From assembly GCF_004016515.1 (NCBI RefSeq), contig NZ_SACT01000001.1, forward strand, positions 310,001-374,000: a DNA stretch of 64,000 nucleotides. Direction: 5' to 3'. The notes under the pieces were generated by a model, which made no database searches, was not told the DNA's origin, and was given only the letters and a program-made list of their open reading frames with translations. Positions 48,256-56,580 of this stretch are shown here, one piece after another. The position numbers and the translations under genes were made by a program. Positions within the stretch are counted from its first letter, which is position 1, and every line of letters starts with the position of its first letter. The stretch is from Rubrivivax albus. Lineage in GTDB: Bacteria > Pseudomonadota > Gammaproteobacteria > Burkholderiales > Burkholderiaceae_C.

Positions 48256-48924
48256 ATGTCCGACCCCCTGAGCGAACCCGCCATCGAAGTGGGTCCCGAT
48301 ACACCGGCACCTGCTGCGCCGACCACTGCTCCGGAAGCGCCGTCGCGCAAGCGCCCCAAGCCCGGCGAGCGCCGCATCCAGATCCTGCAGACGCTGGCCG
48401 GCATGCTCGAACAGCCAGGGGCCGACCGCATCACCACCGCCGCGCTGGCAGGGAAGCTGGCGGTCAGCGAGGCTGCCCTGTACCGCCACTTCGCCAGCAA
48501 GGCGCAGATGTTCGAGGGCCTGATCGAGTTCATCGAGAGCAGCGTGTTTTCGCTCGTCAACCAGATCGCCGAGCGCGAGAGCGACGGTGGTGCGCAGGCG
48601 CGGAAGATCGTGGCCGTGCTGCTGCAGTTCGGCGAGAAGAACCCGGGCATGACGCGTGTGATGGTGGGCGACGCGCTGGTCTTCGAGCACGAGCGCCTAT
48701 CGGTGCGCATGAACCAGTTCTTCGACCGGGTGGAGTCGCAGTTGCGCCAGTGTCTGCGCCAGGCCGCCGAGGCCAACGGCTCGGCCACGCCGACGGTGGA
48801 GGCCAACGTGCTGGCCTCGGCGCTCACCGCGCTGGCCGTCGGCCGCTTGCACCGCTACGCCCGCTCCGGCTTCAAGCGGCTGCCCACCGAGAACCTGGAG
48901 CCGGCACTCGCCCGCCTGACCTGA
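48256..48924 (+). CDS. slmA: Nucleoid occlusion factor SlmA (TetR family)
   Basis: DNA-binding inhibitor of FtsZ assembly over the nucleoid. The 222 residues have a disordered Pro/Ala-rich N-terminus (1-35), a TetR helix-turn-helix (about 60-80, TTAALAGKLAVSEAALYRHF), and the SlmA C-terminal domain with FGEKNPGMTRVMVGDALVFEHERL. I use the ATG at 48256. A GTG at 48235 would add seven residues. The argB-nucleotidase-slmA order is one I associate with Burkholderiales. Its target FtsZ is encoded at 13537. Confidence 0.92.
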   Translation: MSDPLSEPAIEVGPDTPAPAAPTTAPEAPSRKRPKPGERRIQILQTLAGMLEQPGADRITTAALAGKLAVSEAALYRHFASKAQMFEGLIEFIESSVFSLVNQIAERESDGGAQARKIVAVLLQFGEKNPGMTRVMVGDALVFEHERLSVRMNQFFDRVESQLRQCLRQAAEANGSATPTVEANVLASALTALAVGRLHRYARSGFKRLPTENLEPALARLT

Positions 48925-48961
48925 GCGGCGCGGTGGTTTGGCGCGCAGGCGCGGCCAGCAC

Positions 48962-49636
48962 ATGGACATCGAAATCGCGGGCCTGCCGCTCCGCCTGTTG
49001 CCCCAGCGCGCGGCCTTTCTGCCGGACGACAGCCTGTTGCTGGTGGCCGACCTGCACCTCGGCAAGGCGCAGAGCTTTCGCCGCCTGGGCGTGCCGGTGC
49101 CGCAGGGCACGACCAGCGCCACGCTGGCGCGTCTGGACGCGGCGATCGCCGCCACCGGCGCGCGCGGCATCGTCTTCCTGGGCGACCTGATCCACTCCGC
49201 GCGCTCGAAGGCGCCGGCCACCTGGGCGGCCGTGGCCCGCTGGCGCGAACGCCACGCCGGGCTCGACCTGCACCTGGTGCGCGGCAACCACGACCGCCAC
49301 GCCGGCGATCCGCCCGCCGAATGGCGCATCGCCTGTGTCGACGAGCCGTGGCGTCTCGGGCGCGGAGGCGCCTTGGCGCTGGCACACCACCCCGAGCCGG
49401 TGCAGGGTGCCTATGTGCTTGCAGGCCATCTGCACCCGGCCGTGTCGGTGGGGGGCCGGGCGCATGACCGCTTGCGCCTGCCGTGCTTCCACTTCGGCCC
49501 GGGCGTGGGCGTGCTGCCGGCCTTCGGGGCCTTCACCGGCACGCACACGTTGCCGTGCACGCCGGACGACCGCGTCTACGTGGTGCACGACACGGCCGTC
49601 ACTCCGCTGCCGCCCGTGCGCAGGAACCGGCCGTGA
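48962..49636 (+). CDS. pdeM: PdeM-type metallophosphoesterase (ligase-associated DNA damage response endonuclease)
   Basis: Calcineurin-like phosphoesterase with all metal motifs: DLHLGKAQ (Asp, His), GDLIHS, GNHDRH and AGHLHP. The N-terminus (IEIAGLPLRLLPQRAAFL) is typical of PdeM. In other genomes pdeM sits beside lhr-like helicase, exonuclease and ATP-dependent ligase genes. None is adjacent here, so it is either an orphan or split from its partners. ATG 48962 is favoured over an in-frame start eight codons earlier. It overlaps the next gene by 4 bp (GTGA). Confidence 0.85.
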   Translation: MDIEIAGLPLRLLPQRAAFLPDDSLLLVADLHLGKAQSFRRLGVPVPQGTTSATLARLDAAIAATGARGIVFLGDLIHSARSKAPATWAAVARWRERHAGLDLHLVRGNHDRHAGDPPAEWRIACVDEPWRLGRGGALALAHHPEPVQGAYVLAGHLHPAVSVGGRAHDRLRLPCFHFGPGVGVLPAFGAFTGTHTLPCTPDDRVYVVHDTAVTPLPPVRRNRP

Positions 49637-52600
49637 GCCCCGGCCTCGGCACCACGACGTCTCCGACGGCCGGACGCTGGCGGGTCACCTTCGAGGACGT
49701 GGTGCGGGTGCACGACGATGGGCAGGTGCACCCGGTGGCCACGCGCAAGGCGCTGGCGCTGCTGGTGGTGCTGGTGATCGACGGCGCCACGTCGCGCTCC
49801 CACCTGGCGCGCCTGCTGTGGCCCGATGTGGCCCCCGACGCGGCGCGCCGCAACCTCCGCCGCGAGGTCTACCGGTGGCGGCAGGCCGGCCTGCCGCTGC
49901 AGGATCTCGACGGGCAGCGCCTGGGCCTGGCCGCGGGAGCCGTGGCGGTGGACCGCCCGCCCGGCCGCGGTAGATGGGTGGAACCGCTGATCGGCGTCGC
50001 GGGCGAGGACTTCGACGACTGGCTGGCCCAGCATGTCGGGGCGACGCCTGCAGCGACGTCGTCCGCGCCGCGCGGGCCATGGCGCGCGGCGCCCCTGCAG
50101 GAACCCGCGGCGGCCGACATCCCGGCACCGGGCGCGCCGCCGTTCGTGGCCCGCGTGGCCTGGCTGCGCGCCATCGACGACGCCTGGGCCGCTGGGCGCA
50201 GCGTCGTACTCGCCGGTCCGCCGGGCATCGGCAAGACCCGGCTCGCCCTCGAGGCGGCGGCCCGCCACGGCGCCGTGCTTCATGTGGCGGCGCGGCCGGA
50301 GGACGCCGATGCGCCCTTCGCCGCGGCCATCCGTGGCCTGCGTGCGCTGCGCGAGGCGGCGCCCGACGTGGTCCTGCCCCCCTGGGTGCTGGAGACCCTG
50401 GCCGTGGTGATGCCGGACTGGGCGCCGGACGGGTCCGCGCCCATCCCGCCTGGCGACGACTGGCCGGCGCGGCTGGCCGCCGCAGGCGCCGTGGCGCTGC
50501 GGCGCCTGGCGGCCGACAACTTCAACGTGCTGGTGTTCGACGACTGGCAATGGGTGGACCCGGAGAGCGCACGGTGGTGGATCCAGCTCGATGCGGCCGA
50601 TGCCATGCAGACGCCGGCCGACCCGCTGCCCCTGCGCCTGGTGGCCCACCGCGTTGGTGCGCTGCAGCCGGCCGTGCTCGCGCACTTGCGGTCGGTCTGC
50701 GACAGCGGACAGGCCGTGCGCCTCGTGCTCGACGACTGGAGCCTGGACGAAGTGGGGCAGCTGGTGGCCGGCGGCCTGGGCGCGCTGGCACCCGATCTGG
50801 CGATGAAGCTGCACGCGAGCACGGGCGGCCACCCGCTGTTCGTGCTCGAGACACTGCGCTGGCTGCAGGCCACGGGGCAGCTGTCTGCCGCGGGCACGGA
50901 GGCCGTCACGCCCGCGACCGTGCGCCTGCCCCCCAGCGTGCACGACGCCGTGCGCGCCCGCGTGCATGCCCTCGGCGCGGTCGCAGCCGAGGTGCTGCAG
51001 GCGGCCAGCCTGGCCGTGCCGCCGCTGCGGGCACGGGCGTTGGCGGTGGTCACCGGCGTGGCGGTCGACGCCGTGGAGGCGGTGCTGGCGCACGCCACGG
51101 CGGCCGGGCTGCTGGTGGATGGCGGAGCCGGTCTGCGCTTCACACACGACCTGGTCCGCGAATCGCTGGGGGAATCGACACCGGTGCCCAGGCGCGAGCG
51201 CTGGCATGCGGCCTGGGCCCTCCGCGCCGCGGCCGACGGCGCCGCGCCGGCCCAGGTGGCCGCCCACTGGGACGCCGCGGGCGACGCCACGGCGGCGCGC
51301 GAATGGCACGTGCGCGCCGCCGAACAGGCGCAGCGTGTGCATGCCCTGCCGCAGGCGCTGGTGCATTGGCGCGCAGCGCTTGCCGCGGCACCGGCCACCG
51401 CGGCCGCCGTGCCGTGGTGGCTGCAGTGTGCCGACGTGCTGGCGCGCCTGGACGATGTGGCCGGTGCTGACGCCGCACTGCGCGAAGCAGCCCTGGCAGC
51501 CGATGCCGTGCCACCGCTGCGCCGCCGCGTGCGGGCCCTGCAGGCCCAGCTGTGGGCGCGTTCGGGGCGGCTGGACGATGCCGAGGCCCTGCTGGCGCAG
51601 GTGCAGCCCGACGCTGGTGAAGGCCTGCACCCGGTGCTGGCGGTCACGGCCGCGGAGATCGCGCAGCGCCGTGGCCAGCTCGACCGTGCCGTGGCCCTGT
51701 GCAGCCAGGCGGCGGCGCAATGGCCCGACGAACCCGGCGCGCTGCCGGCCATCGCGGACGCCCTGCACGGTGTGGCGCGCGCCGCCGCGCAGTCGGGCGA
51801 TTTCGCCACCGGCCAGCAGGCGTGCGAGCGCGGCCTGGCGCTGCTGCGCGCGGTCGATGCCCCTGCCGTGGCCTCGGCGCTGTTGTCGATGCTGGGCGTG
51901 GTGCAGATCTGGCGTGGCGAACGCGACGCTGCCCGAGAGACGCTGGTCCGGGCCGCGGATGCAGCGCGGCGCGGTGGCCACCCCAACACCCGGCGCATGG
52001 CGCTGCTGAACCTGGCCAAGCTGCACAGCGACGCCGGCGAGATTGCCGCCTGCCTGTCGATGCTCGACGAGCTCGACCGCCTGCCGCCCGCGGCGGACGC
52101 CGTGCGCGGCGAGCTCTTCGTGGCCCAGGTGCGCTGGTTTGCCGGCTGGCTGGCCGGCGACCTGGCGGCCTGCGGTGATCAGCAACCGAGGCTGCTGGCC
52201 CTGGCCGAGGCCACGGCCGACGCCTATGCGCGGCTCAGCACCTTGCAGCTGGTGGTGGACCTGCCGCTGCTGTGCGGTGACCTGGCCGAGGCCGGCGCCC
52301 TGCTGGAGCGGGCGCAGACCGACCCGGGCCTGCCGCAGACGGGGCCCATCCGCACGATGGTGGACAACAAGCGGGCCTGGTGGCTGCTGCGCGCGGGGCG
52401 ACCGGCCGATGCGCTGACGCTGCTGGGCGCTGCCCCGCCAGCCGACCTGGACGAGGCGCGCCTGCTGCGCACGGCCGTCCAGGCCGGCGCCCTGCGCGCA
52501 CTCGGCCGGCCCACGGAGGCGCTCGACGCCGTGCAGGCCGTGGCCCTGGATGCCGGTGGCAGCGGCGACTCGCTGGCGCGCTGGCTGGCCGAGTGGTGGC

Positions 52601-52752
52601 GCTGCGCGCACGCGACGGGTGTCGCACCACCGCCGGCGATGCAGACGGCCACACATGCGCTGCTGGCCGGCACGCGCGCGCCGGCGGTCGACCGGCAGGC
52701 GCTGCGGGACGCGATGGCGGGGGTGCTGACTTCGACCGCTTCGGCAGGCTGA
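49633..52752 (+). CDS. SARP-type AAA/TPR transcriptional regulator
   Basis: A 1039-residue multi-domain protein. The N-terminus (about 15-105) resembles a SARP/OmpR-type winged helix (ATRKALALLVVLVIDGA, then HLARLLWPDVAPDAARRNLR). An ATPase domain follows with Walker A GPPGIGKT (195-202) and Walker B VLVFDDWQWVD near 300. The C-terminal half is Ala-rich helical repeats consistent with TPRs. This is the STAND/LuxR-AAA architecture without a C-terminal LuxR helix. It probably senses a ligand or protein through the repeats. GTG start within the pdeM end. The regulon is unknown; the PEP-CTERM gene next door is a candidate target. Confidence 0.8.
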   Translation: MSPGLGTTTSPTAGRWRVTFEDVVRVHDDGQVHPVATRKALALLVVLVIDGATSRSHLARLLWPDVAPDAARRNLRREVYRWRQAGLPLQDLDGQRLGLAAGAVAVDRPPGRGRWVEPLIGVAGEDFDDWLAQHVGATPAATSSAPRGPWRAAPLQEPAAADIPAPGAPPFVARVAWLRAIDDAWAAGRSVVLAGPPGIGKTRLALEAAARHGAVLHVAARPEDADAPFAAAIRGLRALREAAPDVVLPPWVLETLAVVMPDWAPDGSAPIPPGDDWPARLAAAGAVALRRLAADNFNVLVFDDWQWVDPESARWWIQLDAADAMQTPADPLPLRLVAHRVGALQPAVLAHLRSVCDSGQAVRLVLDDWSLDEVGQLVAGGLGALAPDLAMKLHASTGGHPLFVLETLRWLQATGQLSAAGTEAVTPATVRLPPSVHDAVRARVHALGAVAAEVLQAASLAVPPLRARALAVVTGVAVDAVEAVLAHATAAGLLVDGGAGLRFTHDLVRESLGESTPVPRRERWHAAWALRAAADGAAPAQVAAHWDAAGDATAAREWHVRAAEQAQRVHALPQALVHWRAALAAAPATAAAVPWWLQCADVLARLDDVAGADAALREAALAADAVPPLRRRVRALQAQLWARSGRLDDAEALLAQVQPDAGEGLHPVLAVTAAEIAQRRGQLDRAVALCSQAAAQWPDEPGALPAIADALHGVARAAAQSGDFATGQQACERGLALLRAVDAPAVASALLSMLGVVQIWRGERDAARETLVRAADAARRGGHPNTRRMALLNLAKLHSDAGEIAACLSMLDELDRLPPAADAVRGELFVAQVRWFAGWLAGDLAACGDQQPRLLALAEATADAYARLSTLQLVVDLPLLCGDLAEAGALLERAQTDPGLPQTGPIRTMVDNKRAWWLLRAGRPADALTLLGAAPPADLDEARLLRTAVQAGALRALGRPTEALDAVQAVALDAGGSGDSLARWLAEWWRCAHATGVAPPPAMQTATHALLAGTRAPAVDRQALRDAMAGVLTSTASAG

Positions 52753-52754
52753 GC

Positions 52755-52770
52755 CAGTCCGCAGGGACTG
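52755..52770. terminator. Short hairpin between the SARP regulator and PEP-CTERM gene
   Basis: CAGTCC-GCAG-GGACTG forms a 6-bp stem with a 4-nt loop just after the regulator stop, followed by TCTTC. A second inverted pair, GGCTGAG (52747-52753) and CTCAGCC (52784-52790), encloses it and reaches the stop codon of the convergent gene. It likely serves as a shared terminator. Confidence 0.5.
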
Positions 52771-52784
52771 TCTTCAGTCCAGCC

Positions 52785-53765
52785 TCAGCCCCCCATGAAG
52801 CGGCGGCGGCTGCCGAACCACAGGCCGGCACTGCCCAGCGCCAGCAGCAGGGCGGTCGACGGCTCGGGCACCGGGCTGGCCAGCAGCCAGTTGACACCGC
52901 TGGCGGCATCGATGCCATAGCCGGTGACGGCCTCGCCGCCGATGCTCAGGCCCCAGCTGCCGGCGTAGCGGAAGCTGTGCATGAAGTCGCCCGACGCAGT
53001 GGTCAGCTGGGTGCTGCCGCTGAACGCCGCCGTGCTGGCCGCGAGTGTGGCGTAGACCCCGAAGTCGAAGGCCTGGCCGATCGTGACCGGCACCGCGAAG
53101 ACGATGCGGTCGTCGATGAGCCGGTCGCCGTCGCGCGACACGCCCCAGGCCACGCGCTGGCGGTCGGTGGTGAAGAGGTCGGAATCACCGCGGTCGTGGC
53201 CGGCCACGTTCCTGTTCAGCTCCTGATTGTTCTTGTAGGCGTTCAGCATGGCCTTGGCCGAGCCGCCATTGGCCGCATGAAGGCTGCCGTCGACGGCGAC
53301 GGCAAAAGTCCAGATCGCCGGCTGGCCGTCGAAGCCGTCCAGCTGCAACGTGACCGTGTCGCGCCAGCCACCCCCCGCCACGCCGATGGGGAACTGATCG
53401 ACGTAGCGGCCTTGGTTGGTGGCCGACAGGTGGATGAACCCGAGGCCGGCGTCGGCCGCTGCCTGGTTGGCCGTGGCACCGCTGGCCTGGCTGGCGGAAG
53501 TGGAACCGCCGGCCAGACCGGCGAACGTGGCACTGTCGCAGGCGGCGCGGCCCGGCCAGGTGTTGAAGTGGGCCGTCAGGTCCAGCCCGGGCGTCCAGGA
53601 CGTGCCGGAGCTGATGGGGCTGGCGCAGGCGGAGACGAAGCCTCCGGGCACGGGCGTCGTGGACTGGCTGGGGCCCGCCTGGGCGGTGGCCGCGCCGATC
53701 AGCGGCAAGGCCAGGGGCAGGTGGGTCAGCCAGCGGGGCAGGGCACGCAGCGAGGGGGTGTTCAT
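52785..53765 (-). CDS. PEP-CTERM sorting domain protein
   Basis: A 326-residue exported protein: N-terminal signal peptide (about 1-30, ending AQAG), a beta-rich Gly/Ser/Thr body, and a C-terminal sorting tail with VPEPS (299-303), a hydrophobic helix, and an RRR cluster. Such proteins are processed by exosortase and usually become extracellular or matrix-associated with exopolysaccharide. Only two cysteines occur, both near the N-terminal end of the body (VSACASP and AACDSA). No exosortase or EPS gene is in this window, so processing must depend on distant loci. Confidence 0.87.
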   Translation of the reverse strand: MNTPSLRALPRWLTHLPLALPLIGAATAQAGPSQSTTPVPGGFVSACASPISSGTSWTPGLDLTAHFNTWPGRAACDSATFAGLAGGSTSASQASGATANQAAADAGLGFIHLSATNQGRYVDQFPIGVAGGGWRDTVTLQLDGFDGQPAIWTFAVAVDGSLHAANGGSAKAMLNAYKNNQELNRNVAGHDRGDSDLFTTDRQRVAWGVSRDGDRLIDDRIVFAVPVTIGQAFDFGVYATLAASTAAFSGSTQLTTASGDFMHSFRYAGSWGLSIGGEAVTGYGIDAASGVNWLLASPVPEPSTALLLALGSAGLWFGSRRRFMGG

Positions 53766-53813
53766 CGTCGTGGACTCCGGGATTCGAACGGTGCGGGTTA
53801 CAGCATTCCTGAC

Positions 53814-53835
53814 CGGCGTTGAATCGGCGTTGAAT
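53814..53835. repeat. Perfect 11-bp tandem duplication
   Basis: CGGCGTTGAAT occurs twice back to back (53814-53824 and 53825-53835) in the 93-bp region between the PEP-CTERM gene and the DUF815 gene, directly upstream of a TAGACT -10-like hexamer. The unit is about one helical turn long. Confidence 0.9.
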
Positions 53836-53846
53836 GGCCCGTGCCC

Positions 53847-53852
53847 TAGACT
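53847..53852 (+). promoter_or_regulatory. Candidate -10 element of the DUF815 gene
   Basis: TAGACT lies 6 bp before the ATG at 53859, which would give a nearly leaderless mRNA. TAGACT or TAGAAT hexamers preceded by C also occur just upstream of hisI, tatA and petA in this window, so the pattern is recurrent, but it lacks good -35 partners. Confidence 0.35.
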
Positions 53853-53858
53853 GACGGC

Positions 53859-54722
53859 ATGTCCGTCGACACCCTGATCGCCCGCGCCGAGGCGCTGATC
53901 TCGCGCCTAGAAGCCATCCTCCCCCATCCCCTGGCCGAGCCCGACTGGGCTGCCTCCGTGGCCTTCCGCTACCGCAAGCGCGGCGGCAGTGGCGTGCTGG
54001 AGCCGGTGCGCCACGTGGCCACCATCCGCCTGGCCGACCTGCAGGAGGTGGAGCCGCAGAAGGACCGTCTCTTGCGCAACACGGCGCAGTTCGTCGCCGG
54101 CCGGCCGGCCAACAACGTGCTGCTGACCGGCGCCCGCGGCACCGGCAAGAGCAGCCTGATCAAGGCCTGCCTGAACGAGTACGCACCGCAGGGCCTGCGA
54201 CTGATCGAAGTCGACAAGGCCGACCTGGTGGACCTGCCCGACCTGGTGGACCGCGTCGCCGCGCGGCCGGAGCGCTTCATCGTCTTCTGCGACGACCTCA
54301 GCTTCGACGAGGGCGAACCCGGCTACAAGGCGCTGAAGTCCATGCTCGACGGCAGCGTGGCGGCCAGCGGCGACAACGTGCTGATCTACGCCACCAGCAA
54401 CCGCCGCCACCTGCTGCCGGAGTACATGAAGGAGAACCTCAGCTACACGCACACCGAGGACGGCGAGGTGCACCCGGGCGAGGTGGTGGAAGAGAAGATC
54501 TCGCTGTCCGAACGCTTCGGACTCTGGATCAGCTTCTACCCCTTCACGCAGGCCGAGTACCTGGCCATCGTGGCGCAGTGGCTGCGCCACTTCGGGCTCG
54601 GCGAGGACGCGATCGCCGGTGCGCGACAGGAATCGCTGGTGTGGGCGCTGGAGCGCGGCTCGCGCTCGGGCCGCGTGGCCTACCAGTTCGCGCGCGACTT
54701 CGCGGGGCGCCAGGATGTCTGA
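53859..54722 (+). CDS. DUF815 family AAA ATPase
   Basis: A 287-residue predicted P-loop ATPase. Walker A is GARGTGKS (91-98), Walker B is FIVFCDDLSFDE near residue 145, and a sensor-like YATSNRRHLLPEY follows. The family occurs throughout betaproteobacteria beside mutT and often secA/argJ, but its role is unknown. Here the upstream neighbours are different (PEP-CTERM and a SARP regulator). The stop overlaps the mutT start by 8 bp. Confidence 0.87.
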   Translation: MSVDTLIARAEALISRLEAILPHPLAEPDWAASVAFRYRKRGGSGVLEPVRHVATIRLADLQEVEPQKDRLLRNTAQFVAGRPANNVLLTGARGTGKSSLIKACLNEYAPQGLRLIEVDKADLVDLPDLVDRVAARPERFIVFCDDLSFDEGEPGYKALKSMLDGSVAASGDNVLIYATSNRRHLLPEYMKENLSYTHTEDGEVHPGEVVEEKISLSERFGLWISFYPFTQAEYLAIVAQWLRHFGLGEDAIAGARQESLVWALERGSRSGRVAYQFARDFAGRQDV

Positions 54723-55134
54723 ACGGCAACCGGTCGACGTGGCCGTGGGCGTATTGATCGACGCCGACGACCGCTTCCTGCTCACGTCCCGCCCCGAGGG
54801 CAAGGTCTACGCCGGCCACTGGGAGTTCCCCGGCGGCAAGCTGGAGGCCGGCGAATCCGTGGAGCAGGCGCTGCGGCGCGAACTGCACGAGGAACTCGGC
54901 ATCACCATCGGCCCGGCCGTGCCGTGGAAGGTGGAGATCGTCGACTACCCGCATGCCCGCGTCCGGCTGCACTTCTGCAAGGTGCTGCACTGGCAGGGCG
55001 CGTTCGAGATGCGCGAGCGCCAGCAGATGGCCTGGCAGACGCTGCCGGTGCAGGTGGGCCCGGTGCTGCCGGGCACGGTGCCGGTGCTGGGCTGGCTGGC
55101 CGCCGAGCGTGGCTTCACGGGCGCCACGCACTGA
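54715..55134 (+). CDS. mutT: NUDIX hydrolase, MutT-like (8-oxo-dGTP diphosphatase)
   Basis: A 139-residue Nudix enzyme with a perfect box at residues 41-63 (G-x5-E-x7-REL-x-EELGI). Length and the WEFPGGK lead-in fit MutT, which hydrolyses 8-oxo-dGTP to prevent transversions. Related Nudix specificities cannot be ruled out from sequence. Start ATG 54715 lies inside the DUF815 end. hisI follows 21 bp later, with a TAGACT hexamer between (55143-55148). Confidence 0.87.
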   Translation: MSERQPVDVAVGVLIDADDRFLLTSRPEGKVYAGHWEFPGGKLEAGESVEQALRRELHEELGITIGPAVPWKVEIVDYPHARVRLHFCKVLHWQGAFEMRERQQMAWQTLPVQVGPVLPGTVPVLGWLAAERGFTGATH

Positions 55135-55142
55135 CGGGCCAC

Positions 55143-55148
55143 TAGACT
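55143..55148 (+). promoter_or_regulatory. Candidate -10 element of hisI
   Basis: TAGACT, 7 bp before the hisI ATG, repeats the pattern seen before the DUF815 gene. It could provide a promoter for hisI-hisE-hinT independent of mutT. No clear -35 element is visible. Confidence 0.3.
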
Positions 55149-55155
55149 GCCGGCC

Positions 55156-55548
55156 ATGGACACATTGCTCGACAGCATCCGCTGGGACGCCCAGGGCCTG
55201 GTGCCGGCCATCGCCCAGGAACAGGGCAGCAACGACGTGCTGATGGTGGCCTGGATGAACCGCGAGGCGCTGGCCGAGACGGCACGCCGCGGCGAGGCCG
55301 TGTATTTCAGCCGCTCGCGCGGCCGCCTGTGGCACAAGGGCGAGGAATCGGGCCACGTGCAGAAGGTGCACGAGATCCGCCTGGACTGCGACGCCGACGT
55401 GGTGCTGCTGAAGGTCACGCAGCTCGGCCATGACCCCGGCATCGCCTGCCACACCGGGCGTCACAGTTGCTTCTTCCGCGTCTGGAACAATGGGGCCTGG
55501 CAGGCCGTCGACCCGGTCCTGAAGGACCCACAGAGCATCTACAAGTGA
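55156..55548 (+). CDS. hisI: Phosphoribosyl-AMP cyclohydrolase HisI
   Basis: Third step of histidine synthesis, opening the adenine ring of PR-AMP. The 130 residues are the single-domain form with [32 protein letters not shown], the Mg-binding DCDADVV, and the Zn-binding cysteines in [13 protein letters not shown]. It overlaps hisE by 4 bp, so the two activities, fused in enterobacteria, are separate but coupled here. Confidence 0.95.
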   Translation: MDTLLDSIRWDAQGLVPAIAQEQGSNDVLMVAWMNREALAETARRGEAVYFSRSRGRLWHKGEESGHVQKVHEIRLDCDADVVLLKVTQLGHDPGIACHTGRHSCFFRVWNNGAWQAVDPVLKDPQSIYK

Positions 55549-55904
55549 ACGCCGACGACACCCTGGCCCGCCTCGCGGACGTGATCGAGTCCCGCCGTGG
55601 CGGTGACCCCGACAAGAGCTACGTCGCCCGCCTGTTCCACAAGGGCGCTGACGCCATGCTCAAGAAGGTGGGCGAGGAAGCCACCGAGGTCGTGATGGCG
55701 GCCAAGGACGTGCCGCATGGCGGCGGCGCCGACAAGCTGGTCGGCGAGGTGGCCGACCTGTGGTTCCACACGATGGTCGTGCTGGCCGCCCATGGCCTGC
55801 GGCCGGCCGACGTGCTGGCCGAACTGCGGCGGCGCGAGGGCCTGTCGGGCCTGGAGGAGTTCGCCGCGCGCAAGGCGCAGGCCCGTGAACGAGGAGAAGC
55901 ATGA
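55545..55904 (+). CDS. hisE: Phosphoribosyl-ATP pyrophosphatase HisE
   Basis: Second step of histidine synthesis. The 119-residue helical protein has the [20 protein letters not shown] segment and the EVADLWFH metal-binding Glu/Asp pattern. The GTG start is inside the hisI end (GTGA), and the stop overlaps the hinT ATG by 4 bp. The frame is open upstream of the GTG but without family similarity. Confidence 0.94.
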   Translation: MNADDTLARLADVIESRRGGDPDKSYVARLFHKGADAMLKKVGEEATEVVMAAKDVPHGGGADKLVGEVADLWFHTMVVLAAHGLRPADVLAELRRREGLSGLEEFAARKAQARERGEA

Positions 55905-56254
55905 GCGCACGTCACGACCCGAACTGCATCTTCTGCAAGATCATCGCCGGGCAGATCCCGTCGAAGAAGGCCTACGAGGACGAGGAACTCCTGGCCTTCC
56001 ACGACATCAACCCCTGGGCACCGGTGCACGTGCTCATCATTCCCAAGGCGCACATCGCCACGCTGTACGACGCGCAGCCGGAGGACGATGCGCTGCTGGG
56101 CCGCATGCTGGGCCTGGCGCCGCGGCTCATGCGTGAACTGGGCGTGGACGACGGCTTCCGCACCATCGTCAACACCGGGCCCAATGGCGGGCAGGAGGTC
56201 TACCACCTCCACATGCACGTGATGGGTGGGCCCAGGCCCTGGAAGAAGGGCTGA
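55901..56254 (+). CDS. hinT: HIT family purine phosphoramidase HinT
   Basis: Histidine-triad nucleotide hydrolase acting on adenosine phosphoramidates. The 117 residues begin with [20 protein letters not shown] and end with the triad [10 protein letters not shown]. Its location between hisE and tatA is conserved in betaproteobacteria. A histidine-synthesis link is not implied. ATG start in a 4-bp overlap with hisE. Confidence 0.93.
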   Translation: MSARHDPNCIFCKIIAGQIPSKKAYEDEELLAFHDINPWAPVHVLIIPKAHIATLYDAQPEDDALLGRMLGLAPRLMRELGVDDGFRTIVNTGPNGGQEVYHLHMHVMGGPRPWKKG

Positions 56255-56288
56255 TCCCCTGCGAACTGGCCGGCGAGAGCCGGTCCCC

Positions 56289-56312
56289 TAGAATTCCGGA
56301 TTCCTTCAGGAG
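56289..56312 (+). promoter_or_regulatory. Candidate tatA promoter -10 and ribosome-binding site
   Basis: TAGAAT (56289-56294) matches the -10 consensus at five of six positions. AGGAG (56308-56312) is an evident Shine-Dalgarno 6 nt before the tatA ATG. The 64-bp gap to hinT is long enough for a separate promoter, so the tat genes may be transcribed independently of his. Confidence 0.45.
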
Positions 56313-56318
56313 AAAGTC

Positions 56319-56561
56319 ATGGGTTCCTTCAGCATCTGGCACTGGCTGATCGTGCTGCTGGTCGTGGTGTTGATCTTCGGCACGAAGAAGCTGAAGAACA
56401 TCGGCTCCGACCTTGGTGGCGCGGTCAAGGGCTTCAAGGACGGCGTCAAGGGTGCGAACGACGCCGCCGACGAGCAGGCCGCCGGCGGCCCGGCGGCGCA
56501 GGTGACGGCCGCCAAGCGCGAGGCCGAGACCGTGGACGTCGAGGCCAAGACCAAGTCCTGA
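56319..56561 (+). CDS. tatA: Twin-arginine translocase subunit TatA
   Basis: Pore-forming Tat component of 80 residues: one N-terminal membrane helix ([15 protein letters not shown], about 7-21), the [21 protein letters not shown] amphipathic hinge and helix, and an acidic/Ala tail. First of tatABC. Together they export folded proteins with RR signals, among them probably the Rieske protein at 63885. Confidence 0.95.
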   Translation: MGSFSIWHWLIVLLVVVLIFGTKKLKNIGSDLGGAVKGFKDGVKGANDAADEQAAGGPAAQVTAAKREAETVDVEAKTKS

Positions 56562-56580
56562 CCCCGGCCCTGCCGCGCGC

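Noticed and set aside
49576..52656. A 1026-residue open frame on the minus strand, antisense to the SARP regulator
   Set aside because: Its residues are mostly Arg/Gln/His/Gly/Ala in the pattern produced by GC-rich codon shadows. It has no domain, and the + strand frame has clear Walker motifs.
53770..53800. GGGATTCGAACGG resembling the reverse complement of a tRNA T-arm
   Set aside because: The flanking bases do not form the 5-bp T-stem or an acceptor stem, and no anticodon arm is present.
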